Assembly: GCA_948567375.1 (NCBI GenBank)
Contig: OX419760.1
Span: forward strand, 12,090,001 to 12,154,000
Direction of reading: 5' to 3'
DNA length: 64,000 nt
Source of the DNA: Lunularia cruciata
Taxonomy: Eukaryota; Streptophyta; Marchantiopsida; Lunulariales; Lunulariaceae
The translations under genes were made by a program, and so were the position numbers. The notes under the pieces were generated by a model, which did no database searches, was not told where the DNA came from, and worked only from the letters and a program-made list of their open reading frames with translations. Below, one piece after another: positions 60,732 through 64,000 of the stretch (its first letter is position 1; each line of letters starts with the position of its first letter).

Positions 60732-62023
60732 TAAAAACTTGTAACGAGTACTATTTTTCTAGTCTAGATAATAATAAGACATCAGAAACTATTATCTAGC
60801 TGAATCATTAATCACCTCAAAAGCTTATGTTTACTTTTAATGCAAAAGATGGGATTGAATGAGTAAAAATATCTCATATGAGCACTTGATTATCCATTAT
60901 TTCTCCATCACAAGCAAGATTTTCTTTACTAACTTTAGTTTTCAAACATTTAACTACTATTGTGGTAATCCATTGTTGAGCAAAAAGTGGTATAATAGCA
61001 AGAAAAGGGTCATTTTCTTGAGGATTTAGGTAAAAAATGGCCAGATTTGAAGAGAAGTGTCACAGCATGCTGTTACCTATTTCACCTCTTGGGCACGAAG
61101 TACTCCACAAAGAGGATAGTGTCATCCCTATGGCAAATGGGAAACTAAGAAGATCACTTTTATTAAGAATAAGTTCCATTTGTTTCCTAAAAGTGTCAAT
61201 TCAATCAACACCAAAGTGGCTACTTCAATGTAAAGAGCTCAACTCCAAAGAAATATGTATTATACTTTGTGGATAGCACAACTCCAAAGGCTCTTTGCAT
61301 TGGTGCAATTCTCTCTCTTTGCTCTTGTGGTATTATTCAGTACTACAGTTCACTTTTGATCCATAAAGGCATTGCTTTGGCCCTCTGGAATTCTCAATGA
61401 TCCCATACCTTACTCACAATGAGTGATCACTATCATTCAATCACTCGGTTTTCTACTAGAAATTTCCTCATAATCACTTAGTGAAGGTATGCATCAATAC
61501 TTCAAATTAAGCAAAAGTGACAAAGAGCTTTTGGCCCTTTTGCTTTATTTATATTCAAGGCAAATGATTGAATGAAAATTGGATGAAGCCTTAAATAGTT
61601 CCTTACTACTCAAAGCCAAAGAAATCCAATGGTTGAGGGAATCCAAAGATCTTCTTGGCTCATCCTCACTATACATAGATAGTCCTATCTACTTGTCTTA
61701 TCCTATCATAGTCACATGTACGTTAATTAGGCTTCTTACACATATCATGGAAGGTATTAGTTGGTCCCCAAAGACAACTTGCAGTTTTGTCTTCTTTAGA
61801 CTTGCTACTCCAAAGGTTACATCTACAAAACAAGTCCTACAACTAAGAAGAATGCCTAAAACTACAAAGAACTTCTTTTGCAAAGATCTTTGGCCTAAGC
61901 TATCATTGCAAAGAACTAACTTTGCCCCTACAAATCATCATTATGAGTTTGGTCCTCTCCTTGTAGTCTACAATTTCCAAGCCTAAGATATTGTAGGATT
62001 TGGAAAACTTTATATCTACATGT

Positions 62024-62189
62024 TGTAATACAATAAGCTAGAAAAATTAGCTATAGGTGAAAATTGGCTTGGTAATATCTTTAGAATATTATACATGATC
62101 CTCTATGTTGTATAATAAAGATAAGGTGCTCCTTTGGAGCATCATAGATTTTTGAGAATTATAATCTTGTATATTTCTTGGCTATTATA
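62024..62189 (+). repeat. E4 5' LTR, internally deleted
   Basis: Only 166 bp against about 750 bp in E1/E2. It keeps the start (TGTAATACAATAAGCTAG), the TTGTATAATAAAGATAAGGTG segment and the end (CTATTATA), so the middle has been deleted. Confidence 0.8.
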
Positions 62190-62322
62190 ATGGTATCATA
62201 GTAGATGCTCTAATCCAAGTAAGTGGATCACTCCGCTAACACATGCAATTGACATTGAGTAATTCTGAGGGTAGAAAGAGTAGTGTATATTGCAAGGTTG
62301 GGTGTTTTGGAGAGAATAAGGG

Positions 62323-64000
62323 ATGGATACTCTTGGAGTGCAATTTCTAGCACCTAATTGTCCCTTCCATAATCCATTCCAAATCAAGATTATATACATC
62401 TAACACAAGCAAGAGAGAGTGTACATTGTTCACCATTTTAGAACAACTTTCATGAAAGTAGTAATGAATTTTCCAACCTCATGATTCTACCTATTATGAT
62501 ACATGATAGAGAATGGGATTTGATAATTTACATCTTGCAATGCAATGGATCTGAACATACCAAATCTTCTCTTTTTCAACACTTAGATAGAAATCTTAGA
62601 TAGTTAGGCCAAAAGTGATGTTTAGGGGATTTATAGTTTGCAATTTTGTGAGGAGTATTATCAATGCCTCTAAGATCTTAATAGTCCATGTTTGTTTTGA
62701 GTGATCATGTTAACCCTATATTGAAATAGGAAATATTTGTTAAGGGTCCATAATGTGTACAAATCATGGAGCCATAGTTGCAAAATCTGATGGAAGAAAT
62801 GTAAGAGATGTTGAACTCAAGAAATGCAAGAGATGTTGAAAGAGTTTTGAGAAATCAAGATGACAATTGAGGCATTACAAAGTAAAGTACTTACTTGCAA
62901 GAGTGATGATATAATGCAAGAGGAGGAATCATACCAAAATCTTATGAGAATGGCCAAAGTACATATAGATCCACCCACAATAATGACCCAAGCCCCGGGG
63001 TCAACAATGAAGCCACATTGTTATTCTGAATGGAAGATAACATGCAACATCAAGTCTTACATGGAACAACACTCCATGTGTGAAGTGGAGAACAAGATCT
63101 CAAGAATGAATTGATACCTTTGATTATTTTTAATAGAGATCACCAATTGTTCTACATGCATATTTGCATGTGAGTACTTGATTGATAAAGCCTTCACTTT
63201 GTATGATACTTGAGAACAATCAATGTGGGAAGAAGGAAGGTAGATCACTTGGATGGCAATGCAAGAAGGCTTGTTCAAGAATTTCCATTTGGTGGATTCT
63301 GTATAGATGTATTAAACCCATCTACGTGGGTAGAAGCAAAAGAATCTATAGCTTGCCATAATTGAAATGAGCTTAGTAAAAGCTCTTGATAACTTCAAAT
63401 GGGAGTTAAAAAGGTGAATTCAACAAGATGTGATGGAACAAAATTCTTGCATAATTTTTGAAGCCATTGCTTGTGCTCAAAGGATAGCAAGAGCACTTGG
63501 AGAAGATGAAGGGGTAGCCCCAAAACAAAATCATTGATCTAAGCAACCAAAATTTGGTGGAAAAATTCCTATGGAGTAATCCAACATTTGTTTTTGAGAC
63601 CACTCCCAAGCTTGACAATTCCAAGGAGAATAGGAATATGTCAAAGAAAGGAAAGATGGAATCTCTACCTAAGAAGAAGCTTGAATATAACAATGATGTT
63701 GCTACAATTGTGGCCAATTTGGGCACAAAGCCATCAATTGTCATGTTTATTTTCTTAGGGACCCTTGGCCTCCATACAAGTAACCTTTGAACAATTTGGA
63801 GGGAAAATTTGAGGATGAAGATACTAAAATCACATTGGAAAACAAAAATTGTAAATAAATGTACCATATGGCCTTATTTGCTCAAAAAGAAGGAGCAAAA
63901 GCAAGGAAAAGAAGAGGAAAAATGCGCAAAGATTGAGGAAGACAAATGCACAATTAATTATTACAAATAGAGTCCTCAAAGGCAATGAAGTGAGAATATT
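62323..64000 (+). pseudogene. E4 upstream ORF, gag and start of protease region
   Basis: 62323-62724 is the worn copy of the upstream ORF (NPFQIKIIYI, HDREWDLIIYI in the original frames; LTLY end). Gag follows to about 63850, with capsid fragments (KISRMN, IDKAFTLYD) and an intact knuckle CYNCGQFGHKAINC at 63700-63741. At 63478-63480 the codon is CAA, where E1 and E2 have TAG. The last 60 bases encode the approach to the protease (QLIITNRVLKGNEVRI); the active site is beyond the window. Confidence 0.8.

Larger units (their letters stand above)
55162..62023. other. Long stretch without a recognised gene
   Basis: AT-rich, low-copy-looking DNA. Contains a (TA)n run, two short tandem duplications and a 9-bp hairpin (listed separately). 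The longest frame, 61579-61986 (+, 135 codons), resembles nothing I know and lies just before the E4 LTR; it may be remains of another repeat. Confidence 0.45.
62024..64000 (+). mobile_element. Chromovirus E4, 5' part (runs off window)
   Basis: A third member of the E1/E2 family: shortened LTR, PBS TGGTATCATAGT at 62191, upstream ORF, gag, zinc knuckle and the first codons of the protease region, where the window ends. Heavily mutated, but it keeps some ancestral codons lost in E1 and E2. Confidence 0.85.

Overview
This is nuclear DNA from a plant-lineage eukaryote. Three spliced genes with short GT-AG introns lie beside dense, nested retroelements. The genes are an EngB/YihA-type organellar GTPase, a GT34-like type II glycosyltransferase and a plant-type DHHC S-acyltransferase with the typical plant N-terminus. 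Small introns, chromodomain Ty3/gypsy elements and a retroelement carrying a cytosine methyltransferase suggest a bryophyte or charophyte-grade streptophyte. The species cannot be named from the sequence.

Layout. 1-3269: 3' part of the EngB gene (+). 5205-34770: a nested block. The outermost layer is a non-LTR element with a reverse transcriptase (RT) and a restriction-like endonuclease ('LINE A', minus strand). It is interrupted by a 3.1-kb non-coding insertion (6206-9335) and by a chromovirus, E2 (11201-34599, +). E2 is split by a second Ty3/gypsy element, E3 (14010-30779, minus). E3 is itself interrupted by an intact-ended chromovirus, E1 (14947-21552, minus, TSD CATAG), and by a probable solo LTR (26177-26867). 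34771-38274: AT-rich DNA with tandem repeats and a dead CENP-B/pogo-type DDE transposase. 38275-41510: a second copy of the LINE ('LINE B'). 42776-46136: GT34-like gene (+), convergent with the S-acyltransferase gene (53140-47883, minus). 54433-55161: an inverted-repeat element. 55162-62023: no recognised gene. 62024-64000: the 5' end of another chromovirus (E4, +) that leaves the window.

Most notable: E3 carries, between protease and RT, a decayed C5 cytosine DNA methyltransferase with motifs I, IV (PCQ), VI (ENIP), IX-like and X in standard order. E3's LTR arrangement is also circularly permuted (partial LTR, full LTR, internal region, partial LTR), as expected if a two-LTR circle had been opened inside an LTR. 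The E1/E2/E4 family has an extra conserved reading frame between the primer-binding site and gag. E1 and E2 share three disabling changes, which suggests they were copied from an already defective source.

All retroelement reading frames here are broken. The three host genes have exon series that join in frame with GT-AG introns and look functional.
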